Source: Glycine soja (Eukaryota; Streptophyta; Magnoliopsida; Fabales; Fabaceae). From it: DNA of 64,000 nucleotides. Shown here in pieces: positions 21,211 to 34,055 of this stretch. A program made the position numbers and the translations under genes. The stretch is taken from NCBI RefSeq assembly GCF_004193775.1, contig NC_041011.1:16400201-16464200 (forward strand), written 5' to 3'. The notes under the pieces were generated by a model that searched no databases, was not told the DNA's origin, and worked only from the letters and a program-made list of their open reading frames with translations. Each line of letters opens with the position of its first letter. Positions within the stretch are counted from its first letter, which is position 1.

Positions 21211-24200
21211 ATTATGCTCGTTGTGTAAATGCCGGGGCGTTCCTCCACTCGCCAATTTCCCAGCTGGAAATCAGGAGGGCATGGTCGTACCAAATCCAAT
21301 GTACTCGGAACATCATCTTCGTATATCGCGACCACTTGAACTTCGTCTCCCAGACCCGCGCTTATAAAGCTTCTACTTATGTGGTAGGGCGGGCTTCCTT
21401 CACTTTCTTGTCTCAACCGCGAGCTTTGACCACCGCTCTTTCTTCCCGTGATGCTTCTCTTTATATCTGCCTGAGTGGGCTTATAGCCTAAACCATACTT
21501 CCCACGATTTCCTTTGGCATTTATCAAGCTAGTTATGTCGCCGTTGTCTTTGCCCAAACCCATTCCGGGTTCGTAACCGTTCCCCAACATAACTCGGGCC
21601 ATCATTACTGCTGCATCGGGCAGGCAAGGCTACCCAGAAAAGGAATCCACGGAGGAAATGCTTACCACCTCGAAAGACTGGAAAGCGGTTTCTAATGACT
21701 CCTCTGCGGCCTCCACATAAGGCATAGAGGATGGGCAGCTCACCAAGATGTCTTCCTCGCCTGACACGATGACCAAATGCCCCTCCACTACGAATTTCAA
21801 CTTTTGGTGGAGTGTAGAGGGAACAACTCCCACTGAGTGGATCCACGGGCGCCCCAACAGACAGCTGTAGGGGGGGTTAATATCCATTATTTGGAAGGTG
21901 ACTTGACAGGTGTGAGGGCCTATCTGTACTGGGAGATCGATCTCTCCCCTAACCTCTCGGCGGGTGCCGTCGAAGGCACAAACCACCATTGAACTCAGCT
22001 TTAAGTGGGAAGCATTGAATGGTAATTTCTCCAAAGTGCTCTTAGGCATCACGTTTAAACTAGAACCATTATCGATGAGCACTTTGGCTACGACATGGTC
22101 CATACACTTGACTGATACGTGCAAAGCTTTATTATGCCCTCTCCCCTCGGCGGGGATTTCTTCTTCGGCGAAGGCAAGATAGTTGTTGGCAGTGATATTA
22201 TTGACCAGCCCTCCGAAACCTTCTACCGAGATGTCTTGGGCCACATGGGCCTCGTTCAGAACTTTTACTAGCAGAGCCCGATGAGGCTCGGAGCTCATGA
22301 GTAGCTCCAACAGCGAGACCCTGGCTGAAGTTTAGTTGAGCTGTTCGATAACCTTGAATTCGCTCTGCTGAATTATACGGAGGAACTCGCTGGCTTCCTC
22401 TAGCGACACCTCCTTTTTACCATCCTTTTTCTCCGGAAGACCTTTCGTTGGAATATCTTTATTCGAAGCGTGGGGCGCTTCACCATCTTGTTCCTCCACC
22501 ACTTTTCCTTTCCCCTTGACGTTCGCGGGTTGGACTGGTAGGTCCGGAGGCACAAACACACGACCGCTACGGGTCACACCACTCAGTCCCGTGATATTTG
22601 TTACCTTAGCCGACAACGAGCTGACGTCGGTGGCTTCTTCTTCCTTCCCCCTCGAAGGTGTATATCTCCATGGGACTGCGTGGCTATTTTGGTACGGGAA
22701 AGGAACAGGTTTAGCTGCTAAGTGGTGTCCGGGCTTTTGCAAAGCTGTGCCCTTAGTGAAGTATATCACCAAGGGTTTGGGCTTCGCAACACTGCTCCCA
22801 TCCGTGGACTGCATGCATATGTGCTGCTCTTCTCTTCCTTCACTGCCAACTTCCAGTCGACCTTGATCTATCATCCGCTTTAACAATTCCTCTACTCCCA
22901 AACACGTTTGCATGTCATGCAGCTCGCCGGAATGTAGCAAACAGGAATCCTCCTTACACCCACTATGGGGAATCACACCTCCCTTTTGTAGGGCCTCAAA
23001 GATAAACCTCCTAGGGGTTGCCACATCCCTTAAAGGTTTAGACTTGCGCGGCCTATCGGACTCAACGGCGTTAACTGCTCCCCCTCCATGATTGGCGAGC
23101 GGGTTGGTTCTCACATTGGGCCGATCCTCTTGGAAGGTCAGCCATCCAGCATCCATCAAATGTTGGACCTTGTATTTAAGGGCCAAGCATTTTTCAACGG
23201 AATGCCCCGGGGCACCCCCATGGTACTTGCAAGTTGCATTAGGGTCATACCACTTTGGGAAAGGGGGTTGGAGGACCTTTCCGGGAGTTACCACGGCCAA
23301 ATGGTTGGCGATAAGGGACGGCAAGAGGTCTTCGTATGTCATTGGGAGTGGGGTGGATTCTTGAAATGGCCTCGGAGGGAAGTTCCTTGTTGCGTTGGAA
23401 TTACCGGTCGGGCGAGTTGTGTTCGGAGTTGGAACTTGGGGAGCTTCCCTCTGGGTGGGTGCCTTAGGCTGCACAGGTGCTGAACTAGAGGCGTTCCCGG
23501 TATGAGCCGAGAAGCTCGGGTGATGTTGCGCGTACTGATGGGTACCATGAGGTGTCTGCGGGGGCTTGACCCATGCGGGCATTGAAGAGACGGCATGGGC
23601 ATCTCCTTCCTTCCTTTTTGCCCCTGTTGTCCCGATTCTTTTGGCATTCGCACTTGTGGAGGAAACATAATCCAACTTTCCTCTTTTCAATCCTACCTCG
23701 ATTCTTTCCCTGGCGAACACTAGGTCCGCGAAGCTGGACGACATGTAACCTACTAGCTTCTCATAGTAGAACACCGGTAGAGTGTCTACCATCATGGTGA
23801 TCATCTCTCTCTTAACCATGGGAGGAGCTACTTGTGCCGCCAGGTCTCTTCACCGCTGTGCGTATTCTTTAAAGGTTTCGCCCTCTTTCTTGAACATATT
23901 CTGCAGCTGAGTGCGATCGGGAGCCATATCGGAATTGTACTGATATTGCCTTAGGAAGGCAGTAATCAGATCCTTCCAAGTACGGATACGGGAGGCTTCC
24001 AAATTAGTGTACCAAACTACCGCGGCTCCGGCCAAGCTATCTTGAAAAAAGTGTATTAATAGCTTCTCATCCTTAGAGTGTGCGCCCATCTTGCGACAGT
24101 ACATCTTGAGATGGTTTTTGGGACAAGTCGTCCCTTTATACTTGTCGAAGTCCGGCACTTTGAACTTCGGGGGAATAACAACATCGGGTACCAAGCAAAG

Positions 24201-24809
24201 ATCCGTCATGTCTGCGAACGGATAGTCCCCAAATCCTTCCACGGCTCTCAATCTTTCCTCGAGAAGATCGAGCTTCCTCCTTTCTTCAGTTGCCGGGGGC
24301 GGTCCTTCCGTGGACAAAACTATTGGTTGTGTCGCGATGTTGGGTTGAGGCAACGTGCTGGGTGCCGGCCCTTCGGGGATCGGGGGATAGAACTCGACAT
24401 CCCTTCGAGCATAGTTTTGAGGGTCTTTGTGGACCTCGTCGGGCTGTTGAGGAGGCTCTCTTTCAAGGACGGGAGAAGCAATATGGCCCGCGTCGTCTTG
24501 CAAGACGGGTGGTGAGTAGTTGGGCGGCAATCTATAAGGGTAAGCCGCTCGGTTGTATCCTAGGTGAGGGTTGCCATCGTGCCCAAGTGTGTCCCTTCCC
24601 CGTCCTACTATGTTTGAGGGAGGATGGTGCGCAGTTGCCAAGAGAGTTGGGTCTGCTTCGGCAGCCGAACTGACAGCGGCAGCGGTGGCCGCGTTTTTCT
24701 CCATGAGCTGCCTCATTCCTAACATGGCCTCTATCATGGAGGCCATCTGTTCTTTCAGAGCCGACATGTCGGCTTTCATCTGTTCCTGTGTCTCCTCTTG
24801 ATCACCCAT
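21211..24809 (-). pseudogene. gag-pro: gag-protease of element C with three premature stops
   Basis: One continuous frame from ATG at 24809 to the intron donor. Stops are at 23850-23852 (TGA for TGG in A), 22332-22334 (TAA for AAA) and 21630-21632 (TAG for CAG). Gag capsid domain, two Cx2Hx5Hx4C knuckles, the DNGSS protease site and the G-patch-like GNGYEPGMGLGK are all present, in the same order as in A. There is no frameshift. The A and C stops are at different places, so they arose independently. Confidence 0.85.
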
Positions 24810-25044
24810 CGTTCTAGATTTGGATTTGGTGCGATAGGGATGCCTTGTGGCACATTTAGTTATGGTGTTTTTCCCCAAAAAAACCAAACGTGAGGAGTGG
24901 GTAAAGAAAGAAAGAAGGCATGCTAGAGATAAAATGCAGGAGTGATTTGATTCGCACAAGCTTTTTGGAGTAGAAACATGGGACCAACTCATTTTATTTC
25001 AAAAAGTTGTATCTAGTCAAGGTCTGAGAAACCATACAAGTTTC

Positions 25045-26910
25045 CTAGCGATTTCTAATTATGTGGGTCATTAAGTCTATCATATGCTGACAATAGCCGA
25101 GAAGCCCGTGAATTTCTTCGGGGGCGGAGTAGGTGTCCGCCATCGCCTTGGCCTTGGCTAACAATCGGGGAAGTTCTTGACTCCCGTTCAAGGTAAGAGC
25201 AAACCGATCCATCCACATGGTTGCCTCTTGGTGTAAAGAGTTGATCACCCTTCCTCTAGCCTCTTTTTCCGCGTATACTTGGGCATACTCGTCCGCGACC
25301 CTATGCTCGTGGGCCGTGGCTAGACCTAACTCTTCTTGGTACTTGGCGATGATAGCTAGCATGTTGGTCTCTGTCTCGCATAAACGCTTAGACAAGCTCC
25401 TTTTGGACCTTGAACAGGCAACTAACTCCTCTTTCAAGACCATGCTATGTGCTCGCGACTGGTCCCTCTCTTCCCTTCGCAGCTTGAGTTCACTGTTGCT
25501 ACCCCACAGAGCTCTGGGAAATTTGTTACGGCCATACTCTTCCTTGCGAGCCCTCTTGGTCTCTTGTTCAAGGGCTCTCGCGGTAGTTGCATTCTCTTCC
25601 CGTAATCCGGCACACTCCTTCCTGATGTGTGTAGCGGCCAACTTGAACTTCTCCTTGGCAAGTTTCGCCTTTCCTAACTCGCTTTTGAGAGCTTGGACTT
25701 CTTCATCCTCCTCCGGTGCTTCAAAACTCTCTTCGCTGATGACTTTTAACTTGGCGAGCCAATCTAAACCTCGTATATAAACTTTCAGCCATTCATGGTA
25801 CCCACCAATGATGCCATTACGAATGCCCCTAAGTTCTTGATCTTTCCTTAACGGGGTTTCCCATGCCTTATGGATTGCTTGTATAGCCTTGAAATTTTGT
25901 GCGCCGAAATCCCTCACAAGGAAAGGAGACATGCTTCCTTCCGTCAGTGCTCCCCTCATGGGGTACCCTAGTTGTCTTATAGCGAGCGCGGGATTGTAGT
26001 TAATACAACCCCTCGTTCCTATCAGCGGAATGTTTGGGTACCCTCCACATGAGAAAAGGACTCCCTTCTTTCCTTCCTTCCATCGGGGGAACCAATTGAT
26101 TGTTCTACCTCCTATCCCAGCCAGAAGCTGATCCCAATCTATTCTTCTCTTTTCAGTACACGAGCGATGGCTCTGGAGCGGACATGGATGCCTCGTGTCT
26201 TGCTGGAACAAGTGTGAAACCAACCAAACACAAAGGGCGGGCAAGCAACAGATGATCTGTGCGCTACTTTTTTCGCACCTTCGGTTAAATGTGTCAAATA
26301 AATCTGCCAAGACAGCTACCACCGGACTTTCCTTGCTATGGTGGTATGCAAGGAAAGCGTCGATTGCTGCTAGGTCCACCAAACCATATACGTTTGGAAA
26401 AAGGACAACCCCAAAAATTTGCAAAGCTAACACATCCATAAACGGGACCCAATCTCCTTGATTGGCCATACCCCTCGCCTTGTCTTCTAGGTACTTCCGT
26501 GGTAGGCCCGCTATGCCGTTCCGAGTCTGTTTTATGTGGTCCAAACCTCTTGCTGAATCCTTGACCACAGTTGCAATTCTGCTCAAAGAGGGGAGACACC
26601 CGGAGGAAAGGTATGGTTTTCTTCCCTCGAGAGGACATCCTAGAATTTCCTCAAATTCTTCGATGGTTGGTACCAATTGGAAGTCTCCGAACGTGAAGCA
26701 TCTCAAAGGCTGGTCGTAGTATTGGGTGAGTGATGCAATGGCTTCTATGGATACCTCTGCTATGGTCAACTCTAAGATCTTTCCTTAAGTCTTGCGAAAG
26801 GCTTGCATTTGGAGAGGTTCCATCAACCGCCCTAATTCCTTGATGCTGGTGGTATCTAGGCTTTTAACCTTGACTTGGTAAAACCTCTTGCCAATTTGAT
26901 TTGTTCCCAT
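25045..26910 (-). pseudogene. ORF1 of element C, one premature stop
   Basis: 621 codons, the same length as in A, starting MGTNQ at 26910. Codon 26787-26785 is TAA where A has TAC. The rest (574 codons) is open. PMD/DUF7745-like head and a C-terminal coiled coil as in A. Confidence 0.8.
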
Positions 26911-27759
26911 GCTTACTAAGGTGAGACAAAAAGCTGGTGCAAATCAAAACTCTGATATCTCATGGGTTGGACGGATGAATGCATGAAGGAATGCATATGA
27001 CACAGATGCAATCTAGAAATGTGGGGGCCCGAGGAATTGTCTCCTTCTTAGATACAACGTCTAGGGGTAGCAAAGTGCCCCAACGTGTGTTTTTAAGAAG
27101 GTGACCCGGACCCTCGGTTGATTTGTCTATAGAGGGGATCAAGACAGAACCCGTATGCGATGCATATGCAAAAGACGCAATACGGGAATGTACATAGTAT
27201 GACAATATTCACTGAACATAAGCAAAAGGGTATATGACTATTTATGCATGGCAGTGTGAAAAAATGGCACGCAGCGTGTTTGCTCCGTGCCCCTATTTAA
27301 GGGACCTATAAGGGAGAGAGCTAACTAGGCTTTTAGTGATAACCCCCAAGGTAGTCATATCTCTCTTGATGGTTTCTAGAGGTATCATCCCCTTCGAAGA
27401 ACATACTGCAGTAGTAGGGACTACTAGCAACAATATGTTTTCAAAGAGAAAAACTCTAGATGAGGGTTCACTGTAATCAAGCAAGTCGGAGACCTAGCAT
27501 GATCACAGATTCACCTCCACCCCTTATGTTCCCACGAACCCGGGTATAGGGCCCTTTTTCAACTCACCGTGTGTGCAAATAGTGTTAGTGTTTGTGTGCA
27601 TCAAATGAATAAATATTTACTTCATGCATACATTTTAAAACGCACTGAAAGCAATAAAGAGTTTATATACACAAGAACATAATGAAGGGAAACCAACAAA
27701 GGGGTAAGTCACGGTAAAACATTGCACAAGATTAAATGGCCTAACTCTCTAAAAAACAG
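26911..27759 (-). other. Leader of element C between primer site and ORF1
   Basis: 849 bp, no credible ORF. It ends (on the minus strand) with a T-rich tract and CACCTTAG six bases before the ORF1 ATG, a plausible splice acceptor. Stretches such as CCCGGGTTC and CATGCTAGGTCTC are shared with B's leader (35850-35925). In A most of this leader is deleted. Confidence 0.6.
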
Positions 27760-27777
27760 TCCCCAGTGGAGTCGCCA
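27760..27777 (-). other. Primer binding site of element C (tRNA-Arg)
   Basis: On the minus strand TGGCGACTCCACTGGGGA, two bases inside the LTR end. From memory it is complementary to the 3' end of plant tRNA-Arg(ACG) with one mismatch. tRNA-Arg priming is typical of Ogre elements. Confidence 0.75.
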
Positions 27778-27779
27778 AT

Positions 27780-29417
27780 TGTCGCAACCTACCCTTCGGC
27801 GGGAGGGCGACACGTGACTCGCGGGATGTGTGTTCCATGAAAGGAATATGCGCGGAGTCGCCACCAACGTTTATTTGAGGAAAACGTCGAAAAAACCGGA
27901 AAAGACGTGATCTACAAACTTTTAAGTGAAAGGTTCGGGAGTTGTATTTACGCCCGGGGAAGGTATTAGCACCCCACACGTCCGTCCCAAGGGACGGCAG
28001 CCTTTAATCGAATGTGCAAACATGACTTTGATTTTTTATGTTCCCTTTTTATGTCTTTATATCCCTTATACCCTTTTTATATTTTTTCTCTTTTTCTGGT
28101 CGACAAGGGTGTTTCCCTTTGCTCCTACGTATTCCTCAATTGCGATGAGGAAATCAGACCTACGTAGTTCTTTTTTATCAAGTGATTCCTTTTTACTTAA
28201 AAGGTGATCATTTTAAGGCGTTGGACCTTGAAAACGATCCATTTTACTTAGTAAGAAATTGAAATGACAAACTTCAAAAACCTATTTTTATGGACGAGCT
28301 TGACTAGGCGAGTTGATTTTAGGCTTAGTTTCACTTTAGTTATTAGTCAAATCAATTAAGAATGAGAAATTCCAAAGAGAAAACGTCCGATTGATTTTTC
28401 GCTTTATTTTACTAAAAGGTATTTTTTTTATTATTATATTATTATTTTACCTCTTTTTGGTTTCCAACGTGGTTATGGCACGACCGAACGGTCGGAATTC
28501 ATTTTAACCGAAGTTAACGGATAATATAATTCAAACGATCGGTGGAAATTTATTTTGTTTTTAGTTTAAGCGAGAAATGACTTAAATAAAATGGCTTAAG
28601 CACGTCAAAAGGGGGTATAAAAAGTAAATAAAACGAGAATAAAAATACACGAAACACAATGTGGACCACCACGGGTACATAGAATGAATCGAAAAGCTTG
28701 GTTCGAGGTACTTACCCGTTGAAGATCGAAGAACGATGAAGAAAGAATGAAAAACGTCGAAGAACGGTCGAAACCTTCGCGAAATTCCTTACGGAAACGT
28801 TTCGGAAGCGCCTCGGCTTAGATTTTCTTCACGGAAACAATTTTTCCAAGCAAATTCGAAAGAGAGAGAAGTGCCTAAGGGGCTGAACCCTTTTCTTCTT
28901 CACTTCCTCCCCTATTTATAGCAAAATAGGGGAGATGCTTGCCGCCCATCTCGCCCAGGCGAGCAGGGTTGCTTCCTCCAGAAGCAACAGCCTTCTGGAG
29001 GAATCTTCTGGAGGGCCCAAGTGGGCCTGGTTGCTATTTGCACCCCCATTTTTACTAAGTACACCCCCCTTGCCCTTTTTTGGTGATTCTTTTTTCGTAA
29101 AGTTACGGAAACTTACGAATTTCGTAACGATACTTGTTTTCTTTCTGTAATGTTACGGAACCTTGTGGATTACATAATCATTCCCTTTTTGACTTACGGA
29201 ATGTTACGGAATCTCACTAATTGTGCAAAGATGCTTCCATCTAATTTCCGGTGTGTCATGGAACCTTACGGATTGTGCATCAATATTTTCTTTTGTTTTT
29301 CGGCATGTCCCGGAATTTCACAAATTGCCTAATGATGGGTGCCAAGCACCTCACTAGGACCAAACAAAAGTCGCATGTCATCAAGCAAAGGTCCCCGGAC
29401 GAAATTAGGGTATGACA
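27780..29417 (-). repeat. 5' LTR of element C (1638 bp)
   Basis: Reading on the minus strand it starts TGTCATACCC at 29417 and ends TTGCGACA at 27780. It has the same U3 repeats, palindromic box (28964-28949, one change), TATA (28921-28912) and splice donor (GT at 28715) as the LTR of A. Confidence 0.93.
28912..28964 (-). promoter_or_regulatory. LTR promoter of element C
   Basis: GCTCGCCTGGGCGAGA followed by CTATAAATAG on the minus strand, in the same layout as the other LTRs. It would drive C's genomic RNA leftwards. Confidence 0.72.
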
Positions 29418-32400
29418 GTATCAAAAGACTACAATGTCTTCATTTACATTTCAAAGACTTAAATATCTTTAGTGATTTACGCTATCAAAAGACTACAATG
29501 TCTTCATTTACATTTCAAAGACTTCAATGTCTTCAGTCATTTACACTTTAAAAAGACTACAATTTCTTCATTTACATTTCAAAGACTTCCATGTCTCCAG
29601 TCATTTGCGCTTTCAAAAGACTACAATGTCTTCATTTACTCTTCAAAGACTTCAATATCTTCATTCATTTACGCTTTCAAAAGACTACTATGTCTTCATT
29701 TACATTTGTAAGACTTCATTGTCTTAAGTCATTTGCGCTCTCAAAAGACTACAATTTTTTCATTTACTTTTCAAAGACTTCAATGTCGTCATTCATTTAC
29801 GCTTTCAAAAGACTATAATGTCTTCATTTCGATTTCAAAGACTTGAATGTCTTTTGCCATTAACGCTTTCAAAAGACTACAATGTCTTCATTTACATTTC
29901 AAAGACATCAATCATTTACGCTTTCAAAAGACTACAATGTCTTCATTTACATTTCAAAGACTTCAATGTCTTCAGTCATTTATGCTTTCAAAAGACTACA
30001 ATGTCTTCATTTTCCTTTCCAAGACTTCAATGTCTTCAGTCATTTACGCCTTCTAAAGACCACAATGTCTTCATTTACATTTCAAAGACTTCAATGTCTT
30101 CAGTCATTTACGCTTTCAAAAGACTACAATGTCTTCATTTACATTTCAAAGACTTCAAGGTCTTCAGTGATTTACGCTTTCAAAAGATTACAATGTCTTC
30201 AGTCATATAGGCTTTCAAAAGACCACAATGTCTTCATTTACATTTCAAAGACTTCAATGTCTTCAGTCATTTACGCTATCAAAAGACTATAATGTCTTTA
30301 TTTACTTTTGAAAGACTTTAATGTCTTCAGTAATTTAGGCATTCAAAAGACTAAAATGTCTTCATTTACATTTCAAAGACTTCATTGTCTTCAGTCATTA
30401 ATGCTTTAAAACATTTACAATGTCTTCAGTCATATAGGCTATCAAAAGACTACAATGTCTTCATTTACATTTAAAAGACTTCAATGTCTTCAGTCATTTA
30501 CGCTATCAAAAGATTATAATGTCTTTATTTAACTTTCAAAGACTTTAATGTCATCAATAATTTAGGCTTTCAAAAGACCACAGTGTCTTCATTTACATTT
30601 CAAAGACTTCAATGTCTTCAGTCATTTACGTATCAGAAGACTACAATGTCTTCATTTACATTTCAAAGACTTAAATATCTTTAGTCATTTATGCTATCAA
30701 AAGACTACAATGTCTTCATTTACATTTCAAAGACTTCAATGTCTTCAGTCATTTACACTTTAAAAAGACTACAATTTCTTCATTTACATTCCAAAGACTT
30801 CCATGTCTCCAGTCATTTGCGCTTTCAAAAGACTACAATGTCTTCATTTACTTTTCAAAGACTTCAATATCTTCATTCATTTACGCATTCGAAAGACTAC
30901 TATGTCTTCATTTACATTTATCAGACTTCATTGTCTTCAGTCATTTACGCTCTCAAAAGACTACAAGTTCTTCATTTACTTTTCAAAGACGTCAATGTCG
31001 TCATTCATTTACGCTTTAAATAGACTATAATGTATTCATTTCGATTTCAAAGACTTGTATGTCTTTTGCCATTTACACTTTCAAAAGACTACAATGTCTT
31101 CATTTACATTTCAAAGACATCATTCATTTACGCTTTCAAAAGACTACAATGCTTTCATTTACTTTTCAAAGACATCAATGTCTTCAGTCATTTACGCTTT
31201 CAAAAGACTACAATGTCTTCAATTACATTTCAAAGGCTTCAATGTCTTCAGTCATTTACGCTTTCAAAAGATTACAATGTCTTCAGTTATATAGGCTTTG
31301 AAAAGACTACAATGTCTTCATTTACATTTCAAAGACTTTAATGTCTTCAGTCATTTACGCTATCAAAAGACTGTAATATCTTTATTTACTTTACAAAGAC
31401 TTTAATTTCTTCAGTAATTTAGGCTTTCAAAAGACTTCAATGTCTTCATTTACATTTCAAAGACTTCAATGTCTCCAGTCATTTACGTTTTCAAAAGACT
31501 ACAATGTCTTCATTTACTTTTCAAAGACTTCAATGTCTTCATTCATTTATGCTTTCAAAAGACTACTATGTCTTCATTTACATTTCTAGGACTTCGTTGT
31601 CTTCAGTCATTTACACTCTAAAAAGACTACAATGTCTTCATTTAGTTTTCAAAGACTTCAATCTCTTCAATCATTTACGCTTTCAAAAGACTACAATTTC
31701 TTCATTTCGAGTTCAAAGACTTGAATGTCTTTTGCCATTTACGCTTTCAAAAGACTACAATGTCTTCATTTACTTTTCAAAGACTTCAATGTCTTCATTC
31801 ATTTATGCTTTGAAAAGACAACAATGTCTTCAATTACATTTCAAAGACTTCAATGTCTTTAGTCATTTATGCTTTCAGATGATTACAAAGTCTTCAATCA
31901 TATAGGCTTTGTAGAGGCTACAATGTCATCATTTACATTTCGAAGGCTTTAATGTCTTCAATCATTTACACTAGCAAAAGACTGTAATGTCTTGATTTAC
32001 TTTGAAAAGACTTTATTGTCTTCAATAATTTAGGCTTTCAAAAGACTACAATGTCTTCATTTACATTATAAAGACTTCAATGTCTTCAGTCATTTACGCT
32101 TTCAAAAGACTACAATGTCTTCATTTAAATTTCAAAGACTTCGATATCTTGAGTCATTTACGCTTTCAGAAGACTACAATGTCTTCATTTATATTTCAAA
32201 GACTTTAATGTCTTCAGTCATTTATGCTTTCAAAAGACTACAATGTCTTCATTTACTTTTCAAAGACTTCAAAGTCTTCATTCATTTATGCTTTCAAAAG
32301 ACTACTATGTATTCATTTAGATTTCAAAGTCTTCGATGTCTTCAGTAATTTAGGCTTTCAAAAGACAACAAAGTCTTCATTTACATTTCAAAGACTTCAA

Positions 32401-34055
32401 TGTCTTCAGTCATTTACGCTTTCAAAAGACTACAATGTCTTCCTTTACATTTCAAAGACTTCAATATCTTGAGTCATTTACGCTTTTAGAAGACTAGAAT
32501 GTCTTCATTTACATTTCAAAGACTTCAATGTCTTCAGTCATTTACGCTTTCAAAAGATTACAATGTCTTCAGTCATATAGGCTTTGGAAAGACTACAATG
32601 TGTTCATTTACATTTCAAAGACTTTAATGTCTTTAGTCTTTTACGTTATCAAAAGACTGTAATATCTTGATTTACTTTAAAAAGACTTTATTGTCTTAAA
32701 TAATTTAGGCTTTCAAAAGACTACAATGTCTTCATTTACATTTCCAAGACTTCAATGTGTTCAGTCATTTACGCTTTCAATAGACTACAATGTCTTCATT
32801 TACATTTCAAAGACTTCAATTTCTTGAGTCATTTACGCTTTCAGAAGACTAGAATGTCTTCATTTACATTTCAAAGACTTTAATATCTTCAGTCATTTAC
32901 GTTGTCAAAAGACTACAATGTCTTCATTTACTTTTCGAAGACTTCAATGTCTTCATTCATTTACGATTTCAAAAGACTACTATGTCTTCATTTACATTTC
33001 TAAGACTTCATTGTCTTCAGTCATTTACGCTCTCAAAAGACTACAATGTCTTCATTTACATTTCAAAGACTTCAATGTCTTCAGTCATTTACGCTTTCAA
33101 AAGACTACAATGTCTTCATTTACTTTTCAAAGACTTCAATGTCTTCATTCGTTTACGCTTTCAAAATACTACTATGTCTTCATTTACATTTCTAAGACTT
33201 CATTGTCTTCAATCATTTACGCTCTCAAAAGACGACAATTTCTTCATTTACTTTTCAAAGACTTCAATGTCTTCAGTCATTTACGCTTTCAAAAGACTAC
33301 AATGTCTTCATTTACATTTCAAAGACTTCAATATCTTGAGTCATTTACGCTTTCAGAGGACTACAATGTCTTCATTTACATTTCAAAGACTTTAATGTCT
33401 TCAGTCATTTACCCTCTCAAAAGACTACAGTGTCTTCATTTACATTTCAAAGACTTCAATGTCTTCAGTCATTTACCCTTTCGAAAGACTACAATGTCTT
33501 CATTTACTTTTCAAAGACTTCAATGTCTTCATTCGTTTACGCTTTCAGAATACTACTATGTCTTCATTTACATTTCTAAGACTTCATTGTCTTCAGTCAT
33601 TTACGCTCTCAAAAGACTACAATTTCTTCATTTACTTTTCAAAGACTTCAATGTCTTCAGTCATTTATGCTTTCAAAAGACTACAATTTCTTCATTTCGA
33701 TTTTGAAATACTTGAATCTCTTTTGCCATTTACGCTTTCAAAAGACCACAATGTCATCATTTAAATTTCGAAGACTTCAGTCATTTACACTTTCAAAACA
33801 CTACAATGTCTTCATTTACTTTTCAAAGACTTCAATGTCTTCAGTCATTTACGCTTTCAAAAGACTACAATGTCTTCAATTACATTTCAAGGACTTCAAT
33901 CTCTTTAGTCATTTACACTTTCAAAAGATTACAATGTCTTCAGTCATATAGGCTTTGAAAAGACTACAATGTCTTCATTCACATTTCAAAGACTTCAATG
34001 TCTTCAATCATTTACGCTATTAAATGACTATTATATCTTTATTTAGTTTACAAAG
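29418..34055 (+). repeat. 64-bp tandem array, first part (3'-UTR repeat of element D)
   Basis: About 72 units with a period of 64 bp. Each unit has two diverged halves of about 30 and 34 bp; both contain AAAGACTWCAATGTCTTCA. Individual units differ by point changes and small deletions. A variant unit marked by CATTTCGA...TTTTGCCATT recurs at about 29825, 31037, 31691 and 33692, showing duplication of multi-unit blocks. There is no gene: the open frames here exist only because the consensus unit has no stop triplet on this strand. It is interrupted by element B; the last five bases (CAAAG) are duplicated at 53801. Confidence 0.92.

Larger units (their letters stand above)
17849..29417 (-). mobile_element. 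Element C: Ogre/Tat-type retrotransposon, 3' part displaced by element A
   Basis: Reading leftwards from 29417: 5' LTR, tRNA-Arg primer site, leader, ORF1, gag-protease, intron, and pol up to the middle of integrase, where A interrupts it. It is very similar to A (same subfamily), more so than to B. Its remaining integrase end, 3' region and 3' LTR should lie left of the window beyond A. It borders the 64-bp array at 29418; the expected target duplication there would be GTATC, not verifiable here. Confidence 0.9.

Noticed and set aside
29418..34055. Many long overlapping plus-strand open frames in the array, up to 262 codons
   Set aside because: They are products of a repeat unit lacking sense-strand stops, repeat in all frames and have no start context or non-repeat part.
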